From: Dechloromonas sp.
GTDB taxonomy: Bacteria; Pseudomonadota; Gammaproteobacteria; Burkholderiales; Rhodocyclaceae
NCBI GenBank assembly: GCA_013693915.1
Contig: CP059264.1
Coordinates: forward strand, 3,396,694-3,402,551
Reading direction: 5' to 3'
DNA: 5,858 nt
Shown: in pieces, positions 1-5,252 of the stretch
How the letters are laid out: each line of letters starts with the position of its first letter
How positions within the stretch are numbered: position 1 is the stretch's first letter
Notes under the pieces: model-generated
The model's input: the letters and a program-made list of their open reading frames with translations, nothing else
What the model was told of the DNA's origin: nothing
Databases searched by the model: none
Translations under genes and position numbers: made by a program

Positions 1-1173
1 GTCGCGGATCGACACCTCGGTCGAAGGAATCGGGAAGCCGACGGTACCATCCCACGCCGTTCCCAACGGCATGAAGCAGACGATCGGCGAGGTCTCGGTC
101 AAACCGTAACCTTCGCTGACATAGGTTCCTGTCACCTTCTGCCAGCGTTCGGCGACGGGCTTCTGGGTCGCGGCGCCACCGGCGCCCACGAACTTCAGCG
201 CGGAAAAATCGAGTTGCTCGAAGCCCGGCGTGTTCAGCAGCCCACTGAACAGCGTGTTGATGCCGAGCATTGCGGTGAACTTCAAGCCCGCCAGTTCCTT
301 GACGAAGGCGGGCAGATCGCGCGGATTGGTGATCAGCACCGTCTGGCCGCCAAGCTTCATGAACATCAGCGTCGCGATGAGACAGAGGATGTGGTACATC
401 GGCAACGGGGCAATGAAGATCTCGCTGCCTTCCAGTATGCGGCCCGAGGTCCACGCGTTCGTCTGCAGCATGTTGGCCAGGATGTTCCGGTGGGTGAGCA
501 TCGCGCCCTTGGCGACGCCGGTGGTGCCGCCGGTATATTGCAGGAAGGCGATGTCGTCGCCCGTCGTCTGCACCGGACTGAAGCGTGCCCCAGCGCCGCG
601 CCCGAGTGCGTCACGCAGCGTGATGGCGCTGTCGATCTGCCATTCCGGCACCATCTTCCTGACGTGCTTGATCACGAAATTGACCAGCCAGCGCTTCGGC
701 ACCGGCAGCATGTCGCCGATCTGCGTGGTGATCACATGCTCGACCGGCGTCCTGTCCAATACCTGTTGCAGGGTCTGCGCGAAGTTCTCGACGATGACGA
801 TGGCGCGGGCGCCGGAGTCCTTCAACTGGTGCTCCAGTTCGCGCGGCGTGTACAGCGGATTGACATTGACCACGGTCATCCCGGCGCGCAGGATGCCGAC
901 CAGCGCCACCGGGTACTGCAACAGGTTGGGCGACATGATCGCCACGCGCTCGCCCTTGACCATCCCCGGCAGTCCCTGCAGGAAGGCCGCAAAGGCACGC
1001 GACTGCAGGTCCAGTTCGGCAAAGGTCAGCGAGCAGCCGAGATTGTGAAATGCCGGCTTGTCGCCAAACTTGGCGAAGGTCTTGTCGAGCAGGTCGAGGA
1101 TCGAAGTGTACTGGTCCGGATCGATCTCGGCCGGCGTGCCCTGAGGATAATTCTTGAGCCAGATCTTGTTCAT
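1..1173 (-). CDS. fadD: Long-chain-fatty-acid--CoA ligase (partial, N-terminal 391 residues)
   Basis: This enzyme activates free fatty acids with ATP and CoA to acyl-CoA, through an acyl-adenylate, at the inner face of the cytoplasmic membrane. It feeds beta-oxidation and lipid synthesis. The reading frame is open from ATG at 1173 to the left edge, so about 170 C-terminal residues of a roughly 560-residue family are missing. The AMP-binding P-loop YTGGTTGVAKG is at residues 213-223 and the second ATP/AMP motif YGLTET at 356-361, the same numbering as I recall for E. coli FadD. The N-terminus (MNKIWLKNYP...) also matches the FadD start. A GGGGG run about 5 bases upstream of the ATG can serve as ribosome binding site. 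The FmdE-like gene lies 75 bases upstream on the same strand, with a promoter-like sequence between them. No fatty-acid regulator site was recognised. The family call is secure; chain-length preference cannot be read from the sequence. Confidence 0.96.
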   Translation of the reverse strand, partial: MNKIWLKNYPQGTPAEIDPDQYTSILDLLDKTFAKFGDKPAFHNLGCSLTFAELDLQSRAFAAFLQGLPGMVKGERVAIMSPNLLQYPVALVGILRAGMTVVNVNPLYTPRELEHQLKDSGARAIVIVENFAQTLQQVLDRTPVEHVITTQIGDMLPVPKRWLVNFVIKHVRKMVPEWQIDSAITLRDALGRGAGARFSPVQTTGDDIAFLQYTGGTTGVAKGAMLTHRNILANMLQTNAWTSGRILEGSEIFIAPLPMYHILCLIATLMFMKLGGQTVLITNPRDLPAFVKELAGLKFTAMLGINTLFSGLLNTPGFEQLDFSALKFVGAGGAATQKPVAERWQKVTGTYVSEGYGLTETSPIVCFMPLGTAWDGTVGFPIPSTEVSIRD

Positions 1174-1210
1174 TGCGCCCCCGCTAATTGCCTGCATGCC
1201 GAATGGCTTC

Positions 1211-1240
1211 ACTATAGACCATTCCTGAACCGCTGGCCAA
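1211..1240 (-). promoter_or_regulatory. Candidate sigma70 promoter of fadD
   Basis: On the minus strand a TTGGCC -35 box (1240-1235) and a TATAGT -10 box (1216-1211, five of six consensus bases) are 18 bases apart. This predicts transcription from about 1204 and a leader of about 30 bases before the fadD ATG. The -35 box sits in an imperfect hairpin (AACCCGCT / AGCGGTT, 1228-1248). The call rests on sequence match only. Confidence 0.5.
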
Positions 1241-1248
1241 AGCGGGTT

Positions 1249-1857
1249 TCAGCGGTTGCGCACTTCGACGAGTTGGTCATCCTCACCGTGGTCGATCAGG
1301 ATGCGCGCGACGCGCTCCTGCCACAGATCACCGAATTGGCGAATGTCGTCGCGGTTCGCCGTGCCGTCGAGAATGGCTCTAAGAAGACCGCCGAGGCGCG
1401 GATCGGCAGGCACCATTTCGAGCCGCAAAGCGCAGTCGACCGCAGCATTCGTGTCGAGGCGGGTAAAGGCGACGCTGCCGTTGCCGGCGACGCCGAACTG
1501 CAGCAGATCGCGGCGGCTGTGACGACCGCCCAGCCCCTTGAAACCGCCGGCCCCAGCTGCGCCGGTGAGCAGCCCGGCGACGCTGCCGATGACGCCGGCA
1601 ACACCGCTGTCCAGGCTTTCGCGGAGCGCGACGGCGATGTTCCCGCGCTCGGGAACCTGATCGCCATAAAGCGCGCGCAACGCCCGCACCGTCATCAGCC
1701 AGGCCCCGGCGACGGTCGGACACGAATGGCCGGCCAGCTTGACGGCATCGGCATAACCATACTCGATCAATCCGCCTTCCACGGCGCCGAGCAGTTCGGC
1801 CAGCGGGTCGCGCAGCGTGATGGCGGGGATGCGCGCAAAGAATTCGGGAAAGGCCAT
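1249..1857 (-). CDS. FmdE-family protein (orphan, 202 aa)
   Basis: The protein resembles the FmdE family, named from the molybdenum formylmethanofuran dehydrogenase operon of methanogens. Many bacterial members stand alone and have no settled function. The family signature GHSCP is at residues 43-47, with His44 and Cys46 as likely metal or cofactor ligands. A Gly/Ala-rich segment (about 85-110, including FKGLGGR at 106-112) and the C-terminal LWQERVARIL (178-187) follow. There is no signal peptide, membrane segment or C-terminal Cys cluster, so the zinc-binding tail of some longer members appears absent. The frame is open up to 1923, but I chose ATG at 1857. It follows a GGAGG at ideal spacing, and the extra 22 residues look unlike the domain. 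No formylmethanofuran or molybdenum genes are nearby. fadD follows 75 bases downstream and YfbU lies 205 bases upstream. Family assignment is from memory of motifs; cellular role unknown. Confidence 0.82.
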   Translation of the reverse strand: MAFPEFFARIPAITLRDPLAELLGAVEGGLIEYGYADAVKLAGHSCPTVAGAWLMTVRALRALYGDQVPERGNIAVALRESLDSGVAGVIGSVAGLLTGAAGAGGFKGLGGRHSRRDLLQFGVAGNGSVAFTRLDTNAAVDCALRLEMVPADPRLGGLLRAILDGTANRDDIRQFGDLWQERVARILIDHGEDDQLVEVRNR

Positions 1858-1862
1858 GGCTA

Positions 1863-1867
1863 CCTCC
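1863..1867 (-). promoter_or_regulatory. Shine-Dalgarno fixing the FmdE-like start
   Basis: GGAGG on the minus strand ends 5 bases before the ATG at 1857. No comparable site precedes the in-frame ATG at 1923, so translation most likely begins at 1857. Confidence 0.75.
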
Positions 1868-2062
1868 GGTCCCCGCCATTGTCTGCAGCAGGCAGCGGCC
1901 TTGCCTTGATCTTCGTCAGTCATGCTGGCCAGCGCGATCCCGCTCGCCCATTTCGAGCCGGCCGGGACGAGCCGCGACTACCGTCGCATCAGCGCACGCC
2001 CCCGCCGGCTTGGCTCCAGAAAGCCCGGGCGCGCTGATCGTTGCGCAAACCGGCCGTTTCCA

Positions 2063-2623
2063 TCAGGTCAATTCGGTATGATCGCTTGCCGCACTCAGGA
2101 TCTGGGCAAGTTCGTTGACCGTAAGTCGCCGATTGAACAGCGCGGGCTGGAATGTCTCCAACACCTCGCACATTCGACGATACCCCGCGACGGACGGGGT
2201 TCCGCGGTCGCAAATCCGCCCCTTGAACCGTGTGAAGCGATCCAGTTGTTCAGTAAGGAAGGTAGCGATGCTAATGAATTCATCTTCTCCGTTGCCGTCG
2301 AAGCCGGGAAATGCGGGACGCATCCCGAACAGCGGTGTCAATTGCTCAAGCTGAGCCTTCTGGTCGTCGTCAAAGGCTTCGTACGCTTCCTCGACGATGC
2401 TCCACATGTCCAGAATATTGATGACATCGTTGAGTTCGGGAGGCTGTGCGTCCGGATTGTCGAAGATCCACGAGTACTTCCATTCGACGCCCCACGTATG
2501 GCCGCTGAAGATGGCCGACTGGATGAACTTCGGGTCGACACCGGATTCGCCTTTGATGTCCAGCTTTTCGTAGACCTCGCTGAGCATGACCAGGATCAGC
2601 TTCTCGGAATTGGTGAGTTGCAT
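2063..2623 (-). CDS. YfbU family protein (UPF0304)
   Basis: The 186-residue protein matches the YfbU/UPF0304 family. It opens with the typical helix MQLTNSEKLILVMLSEVYEKL (1-21). A W-rich segment follows, with FSGHTWGVEWKYSWIF at about 39-54, and then DVINILDMWSIVEEAYEAF (66-84). The C-terminal half has FPGFDGNGEDEFISIATFL, then a GYRRM helix and a last helix RLTVNELAQIL. It is a little longer than E. coli YfbU (about 164 residues), mainly between helix 1 and the W-rich segment. No signal peptide or membrane segment is seen, so it should be cytosolic. The biochemical function of the family is not established; E. coli YfbU has been linked to stress-induced cell death. A GAGGAG ribosome site lies just before the ATG and begins right after the stop of the 83-aa gene, 10 bases upstream. 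The two are almost surely co-transcribed. Base composition looks less GC-rich than the flanking core genes. Confidence 0.9.
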   Translation of the reverse strand: MQLTNSEKLILVMLSEVYEKLDIKGESGVDPKFIQSAIFSGHTWGVEWKYSWIFDNPDAQPPELNDVINILDMWSIVEEAYEAFDDDQKAQLEQLTPLFGMRPAFPGFDGNGEDEFISIATFLTEQLDRFTRFKGRICDRGTPSVAGYRRMCEVLETFQPALFNRRLTVNELAQILSAASDHTELT

Positions 2624-2633
2624 CGCCGCTCCT

Positions 2634-2885
2634 CTACGCTGCGACCGTCAGTTCAAGTCTTTCACGCTCCAGGCGCACGATCTCCGCGGTGAGACTGACC
2701 TGCTGGCCGGCAGTGATCATGCGGAGTCCCGACCGCCATTCGAACCTGACGTCGCTGGCCGCGACGCCGGCAGAGAAGAGCGCATAGGCCATCCTGCGCA
2801 GATCGCATTGCCTGATGCGCCGGCCATCGCCCAACGTGGCCATGAATACTTCACCGACGAGCGATACGGTTGCCTGAGTTGTCAT
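2634..2885 (-). CDS. Hypothetical protein, 83 aa, in YfbU cluster
   Basis: I do not recognise this protein. It is small, Arg-rich and cytosolic-looking, with no signal peptide, membrane segment or metal motif. The first part (TVSLVGEVFMATLGDGRRIRQCDLRRMAYALF, split here by sense as strand 6-15 then helix 24-37) suggests a beta hairpin followed by a helix. The rest alternates short strands (DVRFEW, ...VSLTAEIVRLERERLELTVAA) and ends in a probable amphipathic strand. An AAGGA ribosome site lies 9 bases before the ATG. Its stop is 10 bases before yfbU and its start is 19 bases after the stop of the 64-aa gene, so all three probably form one operon. The tight packing and ribosome site support a real gene. 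The opposite-strand frame is also open here but has no ribosome site. Confidence 0.7.
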   Translation of the reverse strand: MTTQATVSLVGEVFMATLGDGRRIRQCDLRRMAYALFSAGVAASDVRFEWRSGLRMITAGQQVSLTAEIVRLERERLELTVAA

Positions 2886-2904
2886 GGTTTTCTATCCTTC
2901 CCGA

Positions 2905-3099
2905 TTAGCTGAGGCGCTTGCCGCAATTTTCGATCGCGGCACGGAATTCTGCGAAAGAGAGTTCGCGCACTGTCATTGCCGGCAGCGTGGCGCGCAGGTC
3001 GAAGCTGCCGAGATTTTCGTCACTGCAATGGAACGCGTTCGCGGCCGGCGGATTCGAGCGCTGACGCATCGGGGAGTGCAGGTTCGGGCTGGGGGTCAT
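2905..3099 (-). CDS. Hypothetical protein, 64 aa, first gene of YfbU cluster
   Basis: I do not recognise this protein. Residues 1-22 are Pro/Ser/Asn/Arg-rich and look disordered (MTPSPNLHSPMRQRSNPP...). The C-terminal half (LGSFDLRATLPAMTVRELSFAEFRAAIENCGKRLS, by sense from residue 30) looks folded: a short strand and an acidic/basic helix (SFAEFRAAIENCGKRL). It has two Cys (25 and 59), too far apart for a simple zinc knuckle. A GGAG site precedes the ATG by 8 bases, and the next gene starts 19 bases after its stop. A second internal Met at residue 42 (MTVREL) could start a 23-residue product but has no clear ribosome site. The short length and disordered N-terminus keep certainty moderate. 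Confidence 0.55.
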   Translation of the reverse strand: MTPSPNLHSPMRQRSNPPAANAFHCSDENLGSFDLRATLPAMTVRELSFAEFRAAIENCGKRLS

Positions 3100-3165
3100 G
3101 GCTTTTTCTCCATTTGTGCTTGTGTGTAGCCATGATCCGCGAGTTCGAAAAATGCGGCCGTGATT

Positions 3166-3197
3166 GAATTCACGAACCCGGTGAAATCGTGAAATTC
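3166..3197. promoter_or_regulatory. Inverted plus direct repeat, possible operator of the YfbU cluster
   Basis: GAATTCACGA (3166-3175) is matched by TCGTGAAATTC (3187-3197), an inverted repeat with one bulged base. The right half also forms a direct repeat, GTGAAAT at 3181-3187 and again at 3189-3195. It lies about 70-100 bases upstream of the first cluster ATG at 3099, where the cluster's promoter must be. No convincing -10/-35 pair was found nearby, and no regulator family was recognised from the site. Confidence 0.35.
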
Positions 3198-3352
3198 ATG
3201 CTTTCAACGACCTTCGCCAATCGATTCACCGCCCACTTGGCGCGATTCGGCCTGACCAGCCGGACCAGTTATCGCGGATCGTGAGCGCTGAAGATCGACC
3301 GGGGAATCCCCCAAGGACAGGGGCATGCACCGGGTGCGCTCATGACCCGTCC

Positions 3353-3399
3353 ACAACGACAAAGCCCCCGGCTCCGCAAGCCGGGGGCTTTGTCGTTGT
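3353..3399 (-). terminator. Rho-independent terminator of the Ala/Lys-rich gene
   Basis: Arms 3353-3373 and 3379-3399 are perfect 21-base reverse complements around a 5-base loop, with a core CCCCCGGCT / AGCCGGGGG. It starts 9 bases past the stop of the gene ending at 3408. On the minus strand the core is followed by CTTTGTCGTTGT, a T-rich though interrupted tail. The symmetric A/T flanks mean it could also stop plus-strand transcripts. It isolates the YfbU cluster from upstream transcription. Confidence 0.88.
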
Positions 3400-3407
3400 C
3401 TTGCGTC

Positions 3408-3764
3408 TTACTTGACCGCAGGTGCCGGCGCCGTTGCCGCCTTGGTTTCCGGCTTGACTTCGGTCTTGCCTTCGGCCTTTGCATGCTTCTCCTGCTTTTC
3501 ATGTCCGGTGGCCTTGCCCTGCTTGTCGGCAGGCTTGCCGGTATCCGCCTTTGCTGCTTCGGTCTTGGCTGCTTCCACCTTGGCCGGTTCAGCCGCCTTC
3601 GGCGCTTCCGCCTTCTTCTCGGCAGCCGCCGGTGCCGGTGCAGCAACCTTGGCGGCCGGGGCAGCAGAGGTGGCGGGAGTTGCCGGGGTCGTGCCCTGGG
3701 CGAAGGACGCGGAGGCAAAGCCGGCAGCAACGGTCAGGGCAACGAGGATTTTGGAAACTTGCAT
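3408..3764 (-). CDS. Exported Ala/Lys/Pro-rich low-complexity protein (118 aa)
   Basis: The N-terminus is a classic Sec signal peptide: MQVSK, then the hydrophobic ILVALTVAAGFASA, with probable cleavage after Ala22 (ASFA|QG). By hand count the predicted mature 96 residues hold 31 Ala, 17 Lys and 10 Glu, with no Cys or aromatic residue. Residues about 23-48 are Ala/Pro/Thr-rich. The middle carries EAAKTEAAK-type helical repeats, the tail is Lys/Glu/Gly with two His, and it ends PAPAVK. This predicts a soluble or periplasmic, largely disordered, mildly basic protein. The frame is open to 3815, but I chose ATG at 3764. It opens the signal peptide and has AGGAG 7 bases upstream, while the longer form would start inside the promoter -35 box. 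The gene stands alone between its own promoter and terminator. No function is known to me; low-complexity composition would make database matches unreliable. Confidence 0.82.
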   Translation of the reverse strand: MQVSKILVALTVAAGFASASFAQGTTPATPATSAAPAAKVAAPAPAAAEKKAEAPKAAEPAKVEAAKTEAAKADTGKPADKQGKATGHEKQEKHAKAEGKTEVKPETKAATAPAPAVK

Positions 3765-3771
3765 TTTGATT

Positions 3772-3776
3772 CTCCT
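3772..3776 (-). promoter_or_regulatory. Shine-Dalgarno fixing the start of the exported protein
   Basis: AGGAG on the minus strand lies 7 bases before ATG 3764, placing the start directly at the signal peptide. Confidence 0.75.
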
Positions 3777-3786
3777 GGGTAGGTAG

Positions 3787-3815
3787 GTTGTAGATTCGGT
3801 TTCAGGTGCTGACAA
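3787..3815 (-). promoter_or_regulatory. Sigma70-like promoter of the Ala/Lys-rich gene
   Basis: TTGTCA (3815-3810, five of six consensus bases) and TACAAC (3792-3787, four of six) are separated by exactly 17 bases. The predicted transcript starts near 3780, giving a leader of about 16 bases that contains the AGGAG site. Confidence 0.55.
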
Positions 3816-4040
3816 CCTTTAGCAGCGCCATGTGCCGAATAACGCCCCAGCCGGGAAGGCGATGTCAGGAGAAGCGTAAGGCTGCGTATCGGCGTGTGAC
3901 CAACCTGTATCGCGTGATTTCCGAATCAGGCAGTCGATGCAATGAGCATACAGCATGGCGGGTCGCCGAATGCTGCAGATACACGGTCACCAGGAAACAG
4001 GGAGCCACGCCATGATCCGCATCCTCCGCCCGCACTGCCA
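3816..4040. other. Intergenic spacer without a recognised gene
   Basis: No supported gene, tRNA or repeat was found between the Ala/Lys-rich gene's promoter and the tRNA-Pro terminator. Short plus-strand frames exist, but none has both a ribosome site and protein-like composition. Minus-strand transcription entering from the right should be stopped by the terminator at 4041-4073. Confidence 0.6.
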
Positions 4041-4073
4041 CAAAGAAAAAAGGCCTTGAGTAATCAAGGCCTT
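4041..4073 (-). terminator. Rho-independent terminator of tRNA-Pro / ispB transcript
   Basis: A perfect 10-bp stem (4050-4059 with 4064-4073, AAGGCCTTGA and its complement) closes a 4-base loop. On the minus strand it runs into TTTTTTCTTTG, a proper T tract. It lies 12 bases past the CCA end of the tRNA. Confidence 0.9.
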
Positions 4074-4085
4074 GATGCTGTCTGT

Positions 4086-4162
4086 TGGTCGGAGTGAGAG
4101 GATTCGAACCTCCGGCCCCTGCGTCCCGAACGCAGTGCTCTACCAGGCTGAGCTACACTCCG
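4086..4162 (-). tRNA. tRNA-Pro (anticodon CGG)
   Basis: The 77-base gene folds as a full cloverleaf. Acceptor arms CGGAGTG / CACTCCG pair perfectly and are followed by discriminator A and an encoded CCA (4088-4086). The D arm contains AGCTCAG...GGTAGAGC. The anticodon stem CTGCG / CGCAG encloses loop TTCGGGA, so the anticodon is CGG, reading CCG proline codons. The T loop has the standard GGTTCGAATCC. Its 5' end is 18 bases after the ispB stop, so it is either processed from an ispB read-through transcript or made from a promoter inside the 3' end of ispB. Confidence 0.98.
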
Positions 4163-4180
4163 GCGCCGTGCGAGAAGTTC

Positions 4181-5143
4181 CTAGTGATCCCTCTCGACTG
4201 CAAAGAAGGTTAATTTTAACAGAGCTTCCCGATATTTTGTATCGTTCAGATCGTTGATCGCCGCTCGCGCGAGTTCGGCCTCGTGCGCCGCCTGGCGGCG
4301 GGCATGGGCAAGTGCGCCGCTCGCCTGGATGGCAGCCAGCACCGCGGGGAAATCGTCGCGGCCGCCTTCCTCGATCGCCCTGCGCACGCAAGCCGACTGT
4401 TCCGGAGTTCCGTTCTGCAGCACATAGATCAGCGGCAAGGTCGGCTTGCCTTCGGCGAGGTCGTCGCCGAGATGCTTCCCGGTATCACCCTCCAGCCCGG
4501 AATAGTCGAGCACGTCATCGACCAGCTGGAAGGCTGTTCCCAGGTGCATGCCGTAGTCTGCCAGCGCGCGTTCCAGTTCGGGTGCGGCGCCGCCCAGGAT
4601 GGCGCCGAGCTGCGCGGCGGCCTCGAACAGCTTGGCCGTCTTGTAGCGGATCACCTGCAGGTAGCGCCGCTCGTCGACGTCGGCGTCGTGGCAATTCATC
4701 AGTTGCAGCACTTCGCCTTCGGCGATCACGTTGGTGGCATCGGAGAGGACGCTCATGACGCGCATGTCGTTGACCGCGACCATCATCTGGAAGGCGCGCG
4801 AATACAGGAAATCGCCGACCAGGACGCTGGCGGCATTGCCGAACATGGCGTTGGCGGTATTGCGCCCGCGCCGCAGGTCGGACTCGTCGACCACGTCATC
4901 GTGAAGCAGGGTCGCCGTATGGATGAACTCGACGACCGCCGCCAGGTCATGATGGTGCCGGCCCCCATAACCCATGGCGCCGGCCGCCAGCAGGACGAGC
5001 GCCGGCCGCATGCGCTTGCCGCCGCTGCCGATGATGTACTCCGCCACCTGGCGAACGAGCGCGACTTCGGAATGCAGTCGGTCGCGGATGACCGCATCGA
5101 CGGCCTTCATGTCCGGCCCGATCAGGGCGTAAAGGTTTTCCAA
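4181..5143 (-). CDS. ispB: Polyprenyl (probably octaprenyl) diphosphate synthase
   Basis: This trans-type prenyltransferase extends farnesyl diphosphate with isopentenyl diphosphate to make the side chain of ubiquinone or menaquinone, in the cytosol. In the 320-residue form, GGKRMRP is at 41-47 and the first Asp-rich motif LLHDDVVDESDLRRG at about 79-93 (Asp82, Asp83, Asp86). The long conserved FGNAASVLVGDFLYSRAFQMM comes next in the chain, split here as FGNAASVLVGDF then LYSRAFQMM. The second Asp-rich motif FQLVDDVLDY is near 205-214 (Asp209, Asp210, Asp213), followed by GKPTLPLIY. The match to E. coli IspB (323 aa) is close along its length, which favours a C40 product. The frame is open to a TTG at 5206, but that TTG is the -35 box of a strong promoter. 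I therefore prefer TTG 5143, which aligns with the E. coli start (LEN/LEK). Its ribosome site is weak. tRNA-Pro follows 18 bases after the stop. Confidence 0.96.
   Translation of the reverse strand: MENLYALIGPDMKAVDAVIRDRLHSEVALVRQVAEYIIGSGGKRMRPALVLLAAGAMGYGGRHHHDLAAVVEFIHTATLLHDDVVDESDLRRGRNTANAMFGNAASVLVGDFLYSRAFQMMVAVNDMRVMSVLSDATNVIAEGEVLQLMNCHDADVDERRYLQVIRYKTAKLFEAAAQLGAILGGAAPELERALADYGMHLGTAFQLVDDVLDYSGLEGDTGKHLGDDLAEGKPTLPLIYVLQNGTPEQSACVRRAIEEGGRDDFPAVLAAIQASGALAHARRQAAHEAELARAAINDLNDTKYREALLKLTFFAVERDH
4213..4241 (-). promoter_or_regulatory. Candidate internal promoter for tRNA-Pro
   Basis: TAAAAT (4218-4213, five of six -10 bases) lies 17 bases from TACAAA (4241-4236, three of six -35 bases), inside the last codons of ispB. 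It would give a leader of about 44 bases before the tRNA. The patch uses two TTA leucine codons, unusual in this GC-rich gene. Confidence 0.4.
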
Positions 5144-5177
5144 GGTTGCATTCGGCCTGTTTTTCGGTAAGCGCGGA

Positions 5178-5206
5178 ATGTTAGGCGCGGGCTGACGGGC
5201 CGTCAA
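5178..5206 (-). promoter_or_regulatory. Sigma70 promoter of ispB
   Basis: TTGACG (5206-5201, five of six) and TAACAT (5183-5178, four of six) are separated by 17 bases. Transcription would begin near 5171, leaving about 28 bases before the TTG start at 5143. Position and fit make this the best promoter candidate in the window. Confidence 0.68.
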
Positions 5207-5252
5207 GCCGGCAATTCCGCATCCCGCCTGCTGCAGAACCGGCGCTTTCGGC

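Noticed and set aside
214..2037. A 607-codon open frame on the plus strand, antisense to fadD and the FmdE-like gene.
   Set aside because: It crosses two convincing genes, their promoter and their spacer. Its composition (Arg, His, Gln, Asp-rich) is the usual product of reading the opposite strand of high-GC codons. It has no recognisable domain.
1922..2692. A 256-codon plus-strand frame opposite yfbU and part of the 83-aa gene.
   Set aside because: The minus-strand YfbU match and its ribosome site are decisive; the plus frame has no homology I can recognise.
3006..3133. A 37-codon minus-strand frame starting MATHKHKWRK, overlapping the 64-aa gene.
   Set aside because: No clear ribosome site and it ends inside the 64-aa frame, which has a proper GGAG site and better spacing to the next gene. 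Kept only as a weak alternative.
3301..3345. Small palindromes (GGGGAATCCCC, GCACCGGGTGC) near the terminator.
   Set aside because: Short GC-rich palindromes are expected by chance here and none has a T tract or repeat partner.
3342..3786. Several long plus-strand frames opposite the Ala/Lys-rich gene.
   Set aside because: Low-complexity GCN/AAG codons leave all frames open. Only the minus-strand frame has a signal peptide, promoter, ribosome site and terminator in the right order.
4012..4059. A 15-codon plus-strand frame with a GGGAG upstream (MIRILRPHCHKEKRP).
   Set aside because: It ends inside the tRNA terminator stem, is very short, and nothing else supports it.
4283..5170. A 295-codon plus-strand frame opposite ispB.
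   Set aside because: It is a mirror frame of a strongly conserved enzyme, rich in His, Val and Asp as expected from antisense of GC-rich coding sequence. No ribosome site or domain.
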